A DNA stretch of 64,000 nt from DAOUKH01 sp964291475. Its GTDB lineage: Bacteria; Chloroflexota; Dehalococcoidia; SHYB01. The stretch lies in NCBI GenBank assembly GCA_964291475.2, contig OZ220082.1, forward strand, positions 23,620 through 87,619. The letters run 5' to 3'. Positions 26,882 through 35,304 of this stretch are shown here, piece by piece. The notes under the pieces were generated by a model. It did no database searches. It was not told where the DNA came from and was given only the letters and a program-made list of their open reading frames with translations. Made by a program: the position numbers and the translations under genes. Positions within the stretch are counted from its first letter, which is position 1. Each line of letters begins with the position of its first letter.

Positions 26882-26927
26882 TTGGCTTATAGAGGCCCAA
26901 AGACGCATATCACCGGAGGGAGACGAG

Positions 26928-27539
26928 ATGAACGCCAGACTAACCGCTACGATCGCCCTGCTTGCGGCGGCGCTGATGGTCCTTTCCGCCGCATGCGAGA
27001 GCACCCCGACTCGTCCGCCTCCCACTCCGACTAGTCCGCCTCCCACTCCGACCATCCCGCCTCCGACGCCGACTAGCCCGCCTCCCACTCCGACCATCCC
27101 GATTCCGGCTCCAACCGACACGCCGAGCGTTGGCGGAGGCAACGAGGAGGCGCTGGAACGGGCGCAGGCCGAGCTCGACAAGCACCGGGCCCTCTGGGAG
27201 GCGGGCCGCGCCGACGACTACTCGTTCGTGCTGGAGCCGATCTGCTTCTGCCCGCAAGACCTGCTGGACCCGGTCAGGATCACCGTAGTGAACGGAACCG
27301 TCGCATCGGCGGTGTACGTCGATTCCGGCAAGGCGCCCGAGCACGACGGCTTCGGCCGGTACGTGACCATCGACGCCCTATTCGACACGATCCAGGAAGG
27401 GATAGCCGAGAACGCCGCTGAGGTCACCGTCACCTACGATCCCGCACTCGGCTACCCGACGGATGCCACCATCGACTACGACGCCAGAATGGCCGACGAG
27501 GAGTACCGGTTCATAGCCTCGGGCTACGCGGCGGAATAG
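26928..27539 (+). CDS. Lipoprotein with Pro/Thr repeat linker, DUF6174-like
   Basis: 203 residues. Signal peptide and lipobox SAAC (Cys22). Residues about 25-60 are four imperfect heptads of the type PPPTPT followed by Ser or Ile, encoded by 21-bp DNA repeats (about 27010-27110). The globular part (LDKHRALWEAGRADDYSFVLE to EVTVTYDPALGYPTDATIDYD) matches the small exported domain called DUF6174, of unknown function. Start: ATG 26928 with GGAGGGAG upstream. Cell-surface location is clear. The role is not. Confidence 0.78.
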   Translation: MNARLTATIALLAAALMVLSAACESTPTRPPPTPTSPPPTPTIPPPTPTSPPPTPTIPIPAPTDTPSVGGGNEEALERAQAELDKHRALWEAGRADDYSFVLEPICFCPQDLLDPVRITVVNGTVASAVYVDSGKAPEHDGFGRYVTIDALFDTIQEGIAENAAEVTVTYDPALGYPTDATIDYDARMADEEYRFIASGYAAE

Positions 27540-27601
27540 CCCCCAGCGGGCGGGCGGCACACCGACTGCCCAAGCGCCACCGCCGCGGTTGGCGGCCTCG
27601 C

Positions 27602-28006
27602 CTAGGCGAAGGGGTTGAGCGCGGGGACTCCCGCCGGCTCGAAGTGCCGAACGTTACGGGTGACGACGGTGAGGCCATGCTCCAGCGCGGTGGCGGCGAT
27701 GAGGAGGTCGGCGCCGTCGTGCCCGAGCGCCGCCGATAACTGTCCCCGGCGCCGTGCGGTGGCGGTGTCGATGGGGAGAATGCGGTCGCCGTACCAGGCC
27801 AGCACACGGTCGAGCCAGAGGGCCAGCTCGTGGGCGAAGGGTGGGTCGCGCCGCTGCTGCTGCGTAATGCCCCGCTCTATCTCGCCCACGGTGACGACGC
27901 TGAGGTGCAAGTCCGCCGTACGCCGGCCCGTCATCCAGCGGACCACCTCGGGGTTGCGCTCGCGCCTGCGGAATGCCGACAGCACGTCGGTGTCAAGCAG
28001 GAACAT
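27602..28006 (-). CDS. PIN-domain toxin (VapC family)
   Basis: 134 residues. Endoribonuclease fold with the acidic residues in place: LLDTDVLSAF (first Asp), VTVGEIERG (Glu), DGADLLIAATALEHG (Asp pair) and VTRNVRHF. VapC toxins cut tRNA or rRNA when freed from their antitoxin. Start ATG 28006 overlaps the antitoxin stop (TGATG), so the two are translated together. It appears intact. Confidence 0.9.
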   Translation of the reverse strand: MFLLDTDVLSAFRRRERNPEVVRWMTGRRTADLHLSVVTVGEIERGITQQQRRDPPFAHELALWLDRVLAWYGDRILPIDTATARRRGQLSAALGHDGADLLIAATALEHGLTVVTRNVRHFEPAGVPALNPFA

Positions 28007-28260
28007 CAGAAGTCCAGCGGCCGTGGAGGGACGGCCAGCCGGTCGAATTCCCGATCGTCCTGCGGGATGCTAAGGAGCAGTTCCCCCAGCGTGGGAGCGT
28101 CGGCCTTCTCCAACCGGCACAGCCGCTCGTACTCCTCCGCCGCAAGCACCACAACCGCAGGCTCGCCGCGCCGGGTCACGCGCTGAGGCTCGCCGGCGAG
28201 CGCGGCGTTGACCAGCGCGCTGAACTTGTTCTTCGCATCCTGTAGCGGCCATTCCATCAT
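28006..28260 (-). CDS. Phd/YefM-family antitoxin
   Basis: 84 residues. The N-terminal Phd fold is LQDAKNKFSALVNAALAGEPQRVTRRGEPAVVVLAAEEYERL. The acidic C-terminal tail, RLEKADAPTLGELLLSIPQDD, should neutralise the toxin. First gene of the operon, start ATG 28260 or 28257. A palindrome and a strong promoter lie directly upstream, so autoregulation is expected. A stray copy of its C-terminal half remains at 23669-23742. Confidence 0.9.
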   Translation of the reverse strand: MMEWPLQDAKNKFSALVNAALAGEPQRVTRRGEPAVVVLAAEEYERLCRLEKADAPTLGELLLSIPQDDREFDRLAVPPRPLDF

Positions 28261-28267
28261 AGCGACT

Positions 28268-28288
28268 CTAGCTAGATGATCTGGCTAG
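28268..28288. promoter_or_regulatory. Operator palindrome of the Phd-PIN operon
   Basis: A 21-bp near-perfect palindrome centred at 28278, with arms CTAGC-x-AGAT/ATCT-x-GCTAG (one mismatched pair). It abuts the -10 box and covers the expected transcription start, the usual place for an antitoxin to repress its own operon. Confidence 0.7.
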
Positions 28289-28318
28289 ATTATAGCCTGG
28301 GCCGGAGTCTTCTTTCAA
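28289..28318 (-). promoter_or_regulatory. Sigma-70 promoter of the Phd-PIN operon
   Basis: On the minus strand TTGAAA (28318-28313) and TATAAT (28294-28289) are separated by 18 bases. The start of transcription would fall inside the adjacent palindrome. Confidence 0.75.
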
Positions 28319-28410
28319 CCTGCAACGCAAGCGGTGTTGTAGCCTATTCCCTGCCAACCCAGCCGTGGCGTTTCGGGTCCCGACGCGGCCGTGTGAGTTG
28401 GGTTGGCTGC

Positions 28411-28652
28411 GATCACATCCCGGCCCGTTTACCTCACAATTCAGACAATCGCGCTCGCCACGATGATCCTCAGCACCGGCAGCCTCAAAGCGGCCAGACG
28501 CCGGCGTCCCTTTTCCTTTGTCGCGACACCTAGGACTGTGCGGTCTTGTTTTCCGCCGGTCGCTGCGACGCCATAACGCGGTGCTCCTTATGAGCTTATG
28601 GCATAGTATCTTCACACTCTATTGGTCACTATCGTCATAATTTGATAGCATG
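28411..28652 (+). promoter_or_regulatory. Conserved upstream region 2 (before the Ig/RCC1 protein)
   Basis: Counterpart of 19936-20178. The strongest matches are CCTCACAATTCAGA, TCGCCACG, GCGGTCTTGTTTTCCGCC, ATGGCATAGTATC and the end TTGATAGCATG. It occupies most of the gap between the toxin-antitoxin promoter and the start codon at 28661. The AT-rich last 60 bases probably contain the promoter. Confidence 0.6.
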
Positions 28653-28660
28653 GCGCCCCT

Positions 28661-31600
28661 ATGCCTAGACAGCTTCCCCATACAGAAAAGGCGCGGGGAA
28701 CGGATCGAGAGGCATCGGAACAGCCTACCTCGATTGTCCGTCCGCCGACTCATCCGGCCATACTGCCGTTCGTCTTTCTGTCGGTCCTAATCGCTCTGCT
28801 AGCCGGCGCCTCAACCGTGTCCGCCCAAGGCGGACCTCCAGACACTCCAGATAAACCTGCTGGAAATGCAGTCTTCATTGGGGGCCTTGACCTGGAGTGG
28901 AACGACGTGGCCGGGGCCGACTCCTACGAGGTACAGCTGTTCACGAGCGGCCAATGGACTCTCTTGCCTGCGAACGGCGTGGAGATCGCCTTCTACGGGG
29001 CGGGAGCGATAATCAGCGAACTGGACCCAGGCGCCACGCTCTGGCTTCGGGTTCGGGCAAGGAACTCTCACGGGGCCTCGGACTGGTCTAGCTATTTTCA
29101 ATTGGCCTCCACGAGTCAGTACGAGCAGGGCCGACAATCCAGGCCTGACAACGTGGCGGCCAGCGGCGCCCCCGTCATAACCGGCACGGCGGAAGTCGGA
29201 GAGACCCTGACGGTAGATACGGGGGCCATTGAGGACGATAACGGCCTGGACAGAGTAAAGTTCCGATTCCAATGGATCTCCAACAACGGAGGCACGGACA
29301 CCGCTATCGCGGACGCCACGGACTCCAGCTACACCCTGGCGGCCGCCGACGAAGGCAACACCATCAAGGTGCGTGTGGACTTTACCGATAGGGGCGGGTA
29401 TGCAGAGTCGCTGACCAGCGCCCCAACTGCATCAGTAACCTCTGCCGTAGAGGGGAGTAGCGGCGGAGAGACTCCTCAGAACAGTCCCGCCACGGGAGCC
29501 CCGACAATAAACGGCACCGCCCAGGTGGGGGAGACGCTCACTGCCGACACTTCGGGAATCGCGGACAGCGACGGGCTGACCAACGTTTCCTACAGCTACC
29601 AGTGGATCGCTAATGACGGCAATTCGGACTCGAGCATCACTGACGCCACGGACTCCAGCTACACCCTGGCGGCCGCCGACGAGGGCAAGACCATCAAGGT
29701 GCGGGTGGACTTCACTGACGATGCCGGCAACGCCGAGACCCTTACCAGCGCGACCACGGGCGCGGTGGCCGGGGCACCGCTGCCCGTCAACCCGCTTGTG
29801 CCACCGGCGGCGCCATCGCGTCCCACCATTGAATCCGTCGCACACAACTCAGTCGCAATTGCGTGGGATGACCCAGGGGACACCAGCATCACCGGCTACC
29901 AGGTGCTCAGGCGGAACCCTGCAATCCACGACCCTGGCGTATTCGATGTCATCGAGGACGACACGGGCAATTCGGACACGAGGTATACGGACGCGACCGT
30001 GGCGCCGGAGACGAGGTACCGCTACCGGGTGAAGGCCCGCAACGCCCAAGGGCTGAGCGAGTGGTCCCAACCAGCAGCGGGGTTCAGTACCCCGGCGGAA
30101 CCGACGACAACCAACACCGCGGCCACCGGGCTTCCAACGATAATGGGCACACCGCAGGTGGGTAAGACGCTGACGGCGGACACATCGGGGATTAGCGACA
30201 CCAACGGGCTCAACAACGCGCAGTTCACTTATCAGTGGATACGCAACGACGGCAACTCGGACACGAGCATCTCCGGCGCGACGGGGCAGACTTACACCCT
30301 GACACGGGACGACCAGGGGAACACTGTCAAGGTGAGCGTTTCGTTCACCGACGACGACGGGTACTCAGAGAGTTTGACGAGCGCCGCAACGGCGACCGTG
30401 GCCCAACCGCCTAACGCCGCTCCCTCAGGTCTCCCAACCATCACGGGCACGGCCGAGGTAGGTGAATCGCTGGCGGCGGACACATCGGAGATCAGCGACA
30501 CCAACGGGCTCAACAACGTGCAGTTCGCTTACAAGTGGATGCGCAATGACGGCACGTCCGACGAGGACATCTCTGACGCCACCGGGCAGACGTACACCCT
30601 GACTGACGACGACTCAGGTAAGGCCGTCAAGGTGCAAGTCAGTTTCACCGACGACGACGGGTACCCAGAGAGTTTGACCAGCGCTCCCTCAGGCACAGTG
30701 GCAGCGGTAGATGACCAGGAGCGCACATACGTTGAATTGAGCGGCGGCTCCTTCCACATGTGCGGTATCGCCACCGGCGGATCGCTCCATTGCTGGGGGG
30801 AAGGCAATCGAGGTCAGATCGATCCACCCGCGGGTGAGTACAAGACGTTGGCATCAGGAAGCGCTCACACATGTGCCATCGCCACCGACGGTTCAATCTC
30901 TTGTTGGGGCTGGGACACATTTAGTCAGGCCACCCCTCCGGCAGGTACGTTCAAGTCCATCGCATCGCACTCGCGACACTCGTGCGCCATCGCCACGGAC
31001 GACACGATTGCCTGCTGGGGATACGACAGCTTCCATCAAAACGCTTCGCCCGCCGGCACCTATAAGTCGATGGCCATCGGTTGGGAGCACACCTGTACCA
31101 TCAAGACTGACGACACCATCGCCTGTTGGGGACTGAATGATCACGGAGAGGGCAACTTTCCTTCCGGATCGTACAAGGCGATCGCGGCCGGTTTTGTTCA
31201 TACGTGCGCCATAAAGGGTGATGATTCGATAATCTGCCGGGGAATGAACAACCGGGGTCAAACCGAAGCGCCTGCGGGCTCCTATGTGAGCATAAGCGCG
31301 GGCGACTATCACACCTGCGCCATCGCAACCGACGGCACCATTGCCTGCTGGGGTGATAGCCGCAGTGGCAAGATTGATGCGCCCGGGGGGACCTACAAGA
31401 GTCTCTTCGCGAGACGTTATCACACCTGCGCCATCGCAACCGACGACTCAGTTTCCTGCTGGGGGAGTAACAACGAAGGTCAAGCCGATGCACCCGCGGG
31501 AGCCTTCACCGCGACTGCTTTATCCGCGTACCACACTTGCGGCATTGCGACGGACGGCACGGTCAAGTGCTGGGGATGGAACGTTGACGCCCGTTCCGAC

Positions 31601-32506
31601 ACGCCTACCGGCACTTACGAGTCCACAGCCATGGGCCGCGACCATACGTGCGCCATCGCCAGTGACGACACGATTGCCTGCTGGGGGTTAAACGAATTCG
31701 GTCAAACAGACGCTCCGGCGGGTACCTACCAGCAATTGGCGGCCGGCTTCGACCACACCTGCGCCATCGCAACCGACGACACGATTAGCTGCTGGGGCTA
31801 CGGTGGACACGGTCAGACCAACGCTCCTTCGGGTTCGTACCAGAGCATCGCGGCCGGCGATGACCACACCTGCGCCATTGCAACCGACGACACCATTACC
31901 TGTTGGGGATTGAGCGCAAACGGCCGCGCCGATGCACCCATGGGCACATACAAAGCGGTTGCCGCAGGCTCGGCTCATACCTGTGCCATCGCCACTGACG
32001 ACACCATTACCTGCTGGGGAGACAACCGAGCGGGCCAGACCGACGCGCCTACAGGGACCTACCAAAGTATCAGCGCCGGGGACGACCACTCCTGCGCCGT
32101 GGCCACGGACGGGAGCGTCGCCTGCTGGGGCAGCAATGAGTCCGGCAAGTCGAAGGGGGCCGATGGGACATTCCAGAGTGTTAGCCCCGGCGAGTTTCAC
32201 ACTTGCGCCATTGCAACGGACGGCACCATTGCGTGCTGGGGATATAACAAGTACGGTCAGACCGACGCACCTGCCGGGACCTATCGGAGCGTGAGCATTG
32301 GCGAGTTTCACACCTGCGCCGTAGCCACCGACAACACCGTTGTGTGCTGGGGCAACGAGCGGGGCGGCAGGTGCGATGCTCCTAACGGGACGTACCAGAG
32401 CATTGCAATCTATTCCGATCACACGGTGGCCATTGCCACGGACGGCACGCTTGTCGCCTGGCCCGGTCTGCCCGAAGGGGTGACCTGGGAAGACGGGGAC
32501 GAATAG
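28661..32506 (+). CDS. Giant secreted Fn3/Ig-like/RCC1-type repeat protein
   Basis: 1281 residues. A hydrophobic signal or anchor lies at about 33-55 (ending STVSAQ). Then come one Fn3 domain, two Ig-like domains (pattern GTAEVGETLT, YQWI, SYTLAAADEG, VRVDFTD), a second Fn3 domain, and two more Ig-like domains. From about residue 688 to the end there are fifteen 37-residue repeats of the form GxxHTCAIATDDTIACWG plus a GQxDAPAGTYxS segment, and a degenerate sixteenth. This fits RCC1/BLIP-II-type beta-propeller blades, enough for two propellers. Nearly every blade has Cys at positions 8 and 18. No catalytic site is seen, so adhesion or surface binding is inferred. Confidence 0.8.
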   Translation: MPRQLPHTEKARGTDREASEQPTSIVRPPTHPAILPFVFLSVLIALLAGASTVSAQGGPPDTPDKPAGNAVFIGGLDLEWNDVAGADSYEVQLFTSGQWTLLPANGVEIAFYGAGAIISELDPGATLWLRVRARNSHGASDWSSYFQLASTSQYEQGRQSRPDNVAASGAPVITGTAEVGETLTVDTGAIEDDNGLDRVKFRFQWISNNGGTDTAIADATDSSYTLAAADEGNTIKVRVDFTDRGGYAESLTSAPTASVTSAVEGSSGGETPQNSPATGAPTINGTAQVGETLTADTSGIADSDGLTNVSYSYQWIANDGNSDSSITDATDSSYTLAAADEGKTIKVRVDFTDDAGNAETLTSATTGAVAGAPLPVNPLVPPAAPSRPTIESVAHNSVAIAWDDPGDTSITGYQVLRRNPAIHDPGVFDVIEDDTGNSDTRYTDATVAPETRYRYRVKARNAQGLSEWSQPAAGFSTPAEPTTTNTAATGLPTIMGTPQVGKTLTADTSGISDTNGLNNAQFTYQWIRNDGNSDTSISGATGQTYTLTRDDQGNTVKVSVSFTDDDGYSESLTSAATATVAQPPNAAPSGLPTITGTAEVGESLAADTSEISDTNGLNNVQFAYKWMRNDGTSDEDISDATGQTYTLTDDDSGKAVKVQVSFTDDDGYPESLTSAPSGTVAAVDDQERTYVELSGGSFHMCGIATGGSLHCWGEGNRGQIDPPAGEYKTLASGSAHTCAIATDGSISCWGWDTFSQATPPAGTFKSIASHSRHSCAIATDDTIACWGYDSFHQNASPAGTYKSMAIGWEHTCTIKTDDTIACWGLNDHGEGNFPSGSYKAIAAGFVHTCAIKGDDSIICRGMNNRGQTEAPAGSYVSISAGDYHTCAIATDGTIACWGDSRSGKIDAPGGTYKSLFARRYHTCAIATDDSVSCWGSNNEGQADAPAGAFTATALSAYHTCGIATDGTVKCWGWNVDARSDTPTGTYESTAMGRDHTCAIASDDTIACWGLNEFGQTDAPAGTYQQLAAGFDHTCAIATDDTISCWGYGGHGQTNAPSGSYQSIAAGDDHTCAIATDDTITCWGLSANGRADAPMGTYKAVAAGSAHTCAIATDDTITCWGDNRAGQTDAPTGTYQSISAGDDHSCAVATDGSVACWGSNESGKSKGADGTFQSVSPGEFHTCAIATDGTIACWGYNKYGQTDAPAGTYRSVSIGEFHTCAVATDNTVVCWGNERGGRCDAPNGTYQSIAIYSDHTVAIATDGTLVAWPGLPEGVTWEDGDE

Positions 32507-32688
32507 CCACCGCGGAGAGCTGGCCCGCCGCCCCGGATGGCACCTGCCGCGAGGCGACCGCGTCCTCGACGTTCAGCACCGCTCGCGGCTAGACCAGATG
32601 GACGCGGCCCTCGGCGCCATCGGCCGGCGGCTGCATGTGACCGCGGCGGCCGCGGTAGACTCGAATCAGGCGACACTGGGTACATGAA

Positions 32689-33606
32689 ATGAGCGACACT
32701 CCTCCGAACTACTACACTTTGCAAATCGAAGACTCTTGGGTTGAGTACCTGCGAACGAGGTTGCCGTACTCCTTCAATCGCGTAGAAGAAAAGGGGAACG
32801 GTCTATCCAGACACTTCGTGCTGTCAGAACCTGTATTGCTGACGGGGCTCCATGCAGCTGAGCGCCACAACTTTTGGAGACGTGGCAACATCTATTACAT
32901 GTCGGGAAAGCTCCTGGACTACTACTCGATGTCTCAAATCGGCGAGAGCTACCGAATGGCAGAGGTCGGGCAACTGCTGACTAATTCCGGCACTTCGTCG
33001 TACATCTGGCCCAGCAATGCATTTGCCTTCTACAACTCGATGCAAATGGAGAAGGTCTGGGGATTCGCGCAAGACAATCACTTGGACAGGGAACGAGTGA
33101 TGATGACAACCGTCATATTGGCGGTGGAACTGTGTCTGAAGGCCATTGCGACTCATGCAACTCTTGGGGACAGGGGCTGCTTCAAGTTCAGCGCGGGACA
33201 CGATGTCGTCAAGCTATACGAGGCTCTGCCTGAGTCGCTCCGAGACGAAATCGCGTCGGAATCCGAGGTGTTCGCCAAGGAGTACGTGGCATTCAGGGCG
33301 GAATCGGAGGCCGACATCCGGCGTATCTTCGGCCGGCGTACCTCGCAGCCACAGGCCCATCCCAAGAGGAAAGAGCAAGCTGAAACTGAATGGAATGAGT
33401 TAGCAAAGAGAATAAGGGAAAGCACCTACACGGCCTTCGTGAACAGCAACGATCCTGGCGTGGGCAACAAATACTTGCACGAAGGGTGGTTCCAGGAAGC
33501 CTTGGATCAGGTGAAGCTGATCGAGGGACCCGGCGACATCAGCCAGTACTTTCGGTATGCGCCCCATGAAGACAAGGACGAGCTGCCCACAGATCTCATA
33601 CACTAG
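32689..33606 (+). CDS. Hypothetical protein with a possible HEPN-like region
   Basis: 305 residues, not assigned to a family with certainty. Residues 146-153 (VELCLKAI) followed by 170-181 (GHDVVKLYEALP) resemble the core of HEPN domains, which often belong to RNA-targeting defence or toxin systems. The catalytic R-x4-6-H motif is not evident, so it may be inactive or a different helical fold. Base composition is visibly less GC-rich than the neighbours, suggesting transfer. Start: ATG 32689, 28 bases after a TAGACT box (32656-32661). It stands alone beside a tRNA gene. Confidence 0.5.
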   Translation: MSDTPPNYYTLQIEDSWVEYLRTRLPYSFNRVEEKGNGLSRHFVLSEPVLLTGLHAAERHNFWRRGNIYYMSGKLLDYYSMSQIGESYRMAEVGQLLTNSGTSSYIWPSNAFAFYNSMQMEKVWGFAQDNHLDRERVMMTTVILAVELCLKAIATHATLGDRGCFKFSAGHDVVKLYEALPESLRDEIASESEVFAKEYVAFRAESEADIRRIFGRRTSQPQAHPKRKEQAETEWNELAKRIRESTYTAFVNSNDPGVGNKYLHEGWFQEALDQVKLIEGPGDISQYFRYAPHEDKDELPTDLIH

Positions 33607-33894
33607 ATTCTGCTGCTGGGGCGCTTCCTGTACGAGCATCTCTTCCCCGTAACTCCGTCGGGCAATCGTGGACCCCGTTCTGGGTTTCCCATTCGGGTTT
33701 GACCCGCCCATCAGGAGGTACTTTGCCCGGATGGATAGTGCACATTAGGACATAGCGGCACTAGAAGAAGCTGCTCGACTCCCACGCCCCCAAGGAGGCG
33801 CCCCCCAGGCGAGCGCGTCCCGTGACAGCCCCTTTGGGGGAGGGACCTCCGCTGAAGTCGCCCTCAATGACGGGGTTCGGAAATCGGTACAAGT

Positions 33895-33971
33895 TGGTGG
33901 GCGATCGTGGACTCGAACCACGGACCCCAGTCTTATCAGGACTGTGCTCTGACCGCCTGAGCTAATCGCCC
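33895..33971 (-). tRNA. tRNA-Ile (anticodon GAT)
   Basis: The minus strand folds as a complete cloverleaf: acceptor GGGCGAT/ATCGCCC, D-arm TTAGCTCAGGCGGTCAGAGC, anticodon loop CTGATAA giving GAT, and T-arm with GTTCGAGTC. The discriminator A and an encoded CCA end at 33895. It is not part of an rRNA operon here. The 288-bp stretch 33607-33894 before it contains no gene I can support. Confidence 0.97.
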
Positions 33972-34128
33972 GAGAGGGAACGGGAGTCTTCGAGTCTAGG
34001 ACGCCACACCTGTTGGTGTCAAGGAAACGGCGTCGGCGCGGGGGCGCCGGCACCGGCGTCCGGGGCGCTGCCGATCGCGCCGTGAGCCTCTATACTGTCC
34101 GGGCGCGCGCCGCGCGGGAGGCTTAGGC

Positions 34129-35304
34129 ATGGAGTTCCGTTTCACCGCCGAGGAAGATGCGTTCCGGGCCGAGGTCCGCGACTTCATCCACAAGGAGACG
34201 CCGGAGCCGCTCCGCAACAGCGGCGGGGGCGAGAGCAGCTTTTCGACCAAGAACTGGCCGCACACGCTGGAGTTCCGCAAGAAGCTGGGCAAACGGGGCT
34301 GGATCGGCATCTCGTGGCCCAAGGAGTACGGCGGCCTCGGCGAGTCGCTGGTCAAGCAGGCCATCCTGAAGGAAGAGCTCTCCTACTGGCGCGCCCCGAT
34401 GCTCGACGCGCAGGCCTACCAGCTCGGCCCCTCGCTCATCGTCCACGGCACCGAGGACCAGAAGAAGCGTTATCTCCCCGGCATCGCCTCCGCGGAGGAC
34501 GTCTGGTGCCAGGGCTTCTCCGAGCCCAACTCCGGCTCCGACCTCGCCTCCCTGCAGACGCGCGCCGACATCGACGGCGACGAGTTCGTGATCAACGGGC
34601 AGAAGATCTGGACCTCCGGCGCCCACCTCGCCGAGTACATCCACCTGCTCGCCCGCACCGACCCCGAGGCCCCCAAGCACCGCGGCATCTCATATTTCCT
34701 GTTCTCGATGAAGACGCCCGGCGTCACCGTCAAGCCGATCCGGCAGGCCAACGACGGCGAGGGCTTCAACGAGGTCTACTTCGACAACGTCCGTATCCCC
34801 AAGGACTCCATCTTCGGCGAACTGAACCGCGGCTGGTACGTGGCCACGACGACGCTCGACTTCGAGCGCTCCAACGTCGCCGGCGCCGCCGGGGCGCAGC
34901 GCAACCTCGACGACCTCGTCGCCTACTGCACCGAGACGACGCGCCTCGGCGAGCGGCTCATCGACCGCCCCGACGTCCGCTACCGGCTAGCCGAGGCCGC
35001 CGTCGAGATCCAGGTCGCGCGGATGCTCTCCTACCGCGTGCTGTCGCTGCAGGCCAGCGGCGGGGTGCCCAACATGGAGGCCTCGCTCGCCAAGCTCTTC
35101 TCGACCGACGTCTCGCACCGGCTCGCCATCCGCGGCATGGAGATCCTCGGGCTCACCGGGCAGCTTCACGGGGGCGGACAGCGAGCCCCGATGAACGGGC
35201 TCCGGCTGTCGCACTACCTCTCGACGATGTGCAGCGTCGGCGGCGGGTCGCAGGAGATCCAGCGCAACATCATCGCCACCCGCGGACTGGGCCTGCCCCG
35301 CTAG
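34129..35304 (+). CDS. Acyl-CoA dehydrogenase
   Basis: 391 residues. FAD enzyme that oxidises acyl-CoA thioesters at the alpha-beta bond. The three-domain layout is readable: an N-terminal helical part (FTAEEDAFRAEVRDF), the middle beta-domain signature CQGFSEPNSGSDLASLQTRA, GQKIWTSGAH, and a C-terminal helical domain ending GGGSQEIQRNIIATRGLGLPR. Start: ATG 34129, with GGGAGG somewhat far upstream and TATACT at about 34092-34097 as a plausible -10. Its stop interlocks with that of the convergent MFS gene (CTAG). Chain-length specificity cannot be told. Confidence 0.92.
   Translation: MEFRFTAEEDAFRAEVRDFIHKETPEPLRNSGGGESSFSTKNWPHTLEFRKKLGKRGWIGISWPKEYGGLGESLVKQAILKEELSYWRAPMLDAQAYQLGPSLIVHGTEDQKKRYLPGIASAEDVWCQGFSEPNSGSDLASLQTRADIDGDEFVINGQKIWTSGAHLAEYIHLLARTDPEAPKHRGISYFLFSMKTPGVTVKPIRQANDGEGFNEVYFDNVRIPKDSIFGELNRGWYVATTTLDFERSNVAGAAGAQRNLDDLVAYCTETTRLGERLIDRPDVRYRLAEAAVEIQVARMLSYRVLSLQASGGVPNMEASLAKLFSTDVSHRLAIRGMEILGLTGQLHGGGQRAPMNGLRLSHYLSTMCSVGGGSQEIQRNIIATRGLGLPR

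Noticed and set aside
27010..27110. Tandem DNA repeat as an independent element
   Set aside because: The 21-bp units encode the Pro/Thr linker of the lipoprotein and need no separate explanation.
28261..28660. Integration site or phage attachment region
   Set aside because: The features there are explained by the toxin-antitoxin promoter and operator and by the conserved upstream region. No integrase gene is present.
30720..32500. CRISPR-like array because of regular 111-bp periodicity
   Set aside because: The period is a multiple of three, the repeats are coding and divergent, and they encode 37-residue protein blades.
32507..32688. Possible C-terminal remnant of a gene (RLDQMDAALGAIGRRLHV)
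   Set aside because: It reads like a helix but has no start, no recognisable family and no second copy in the window.
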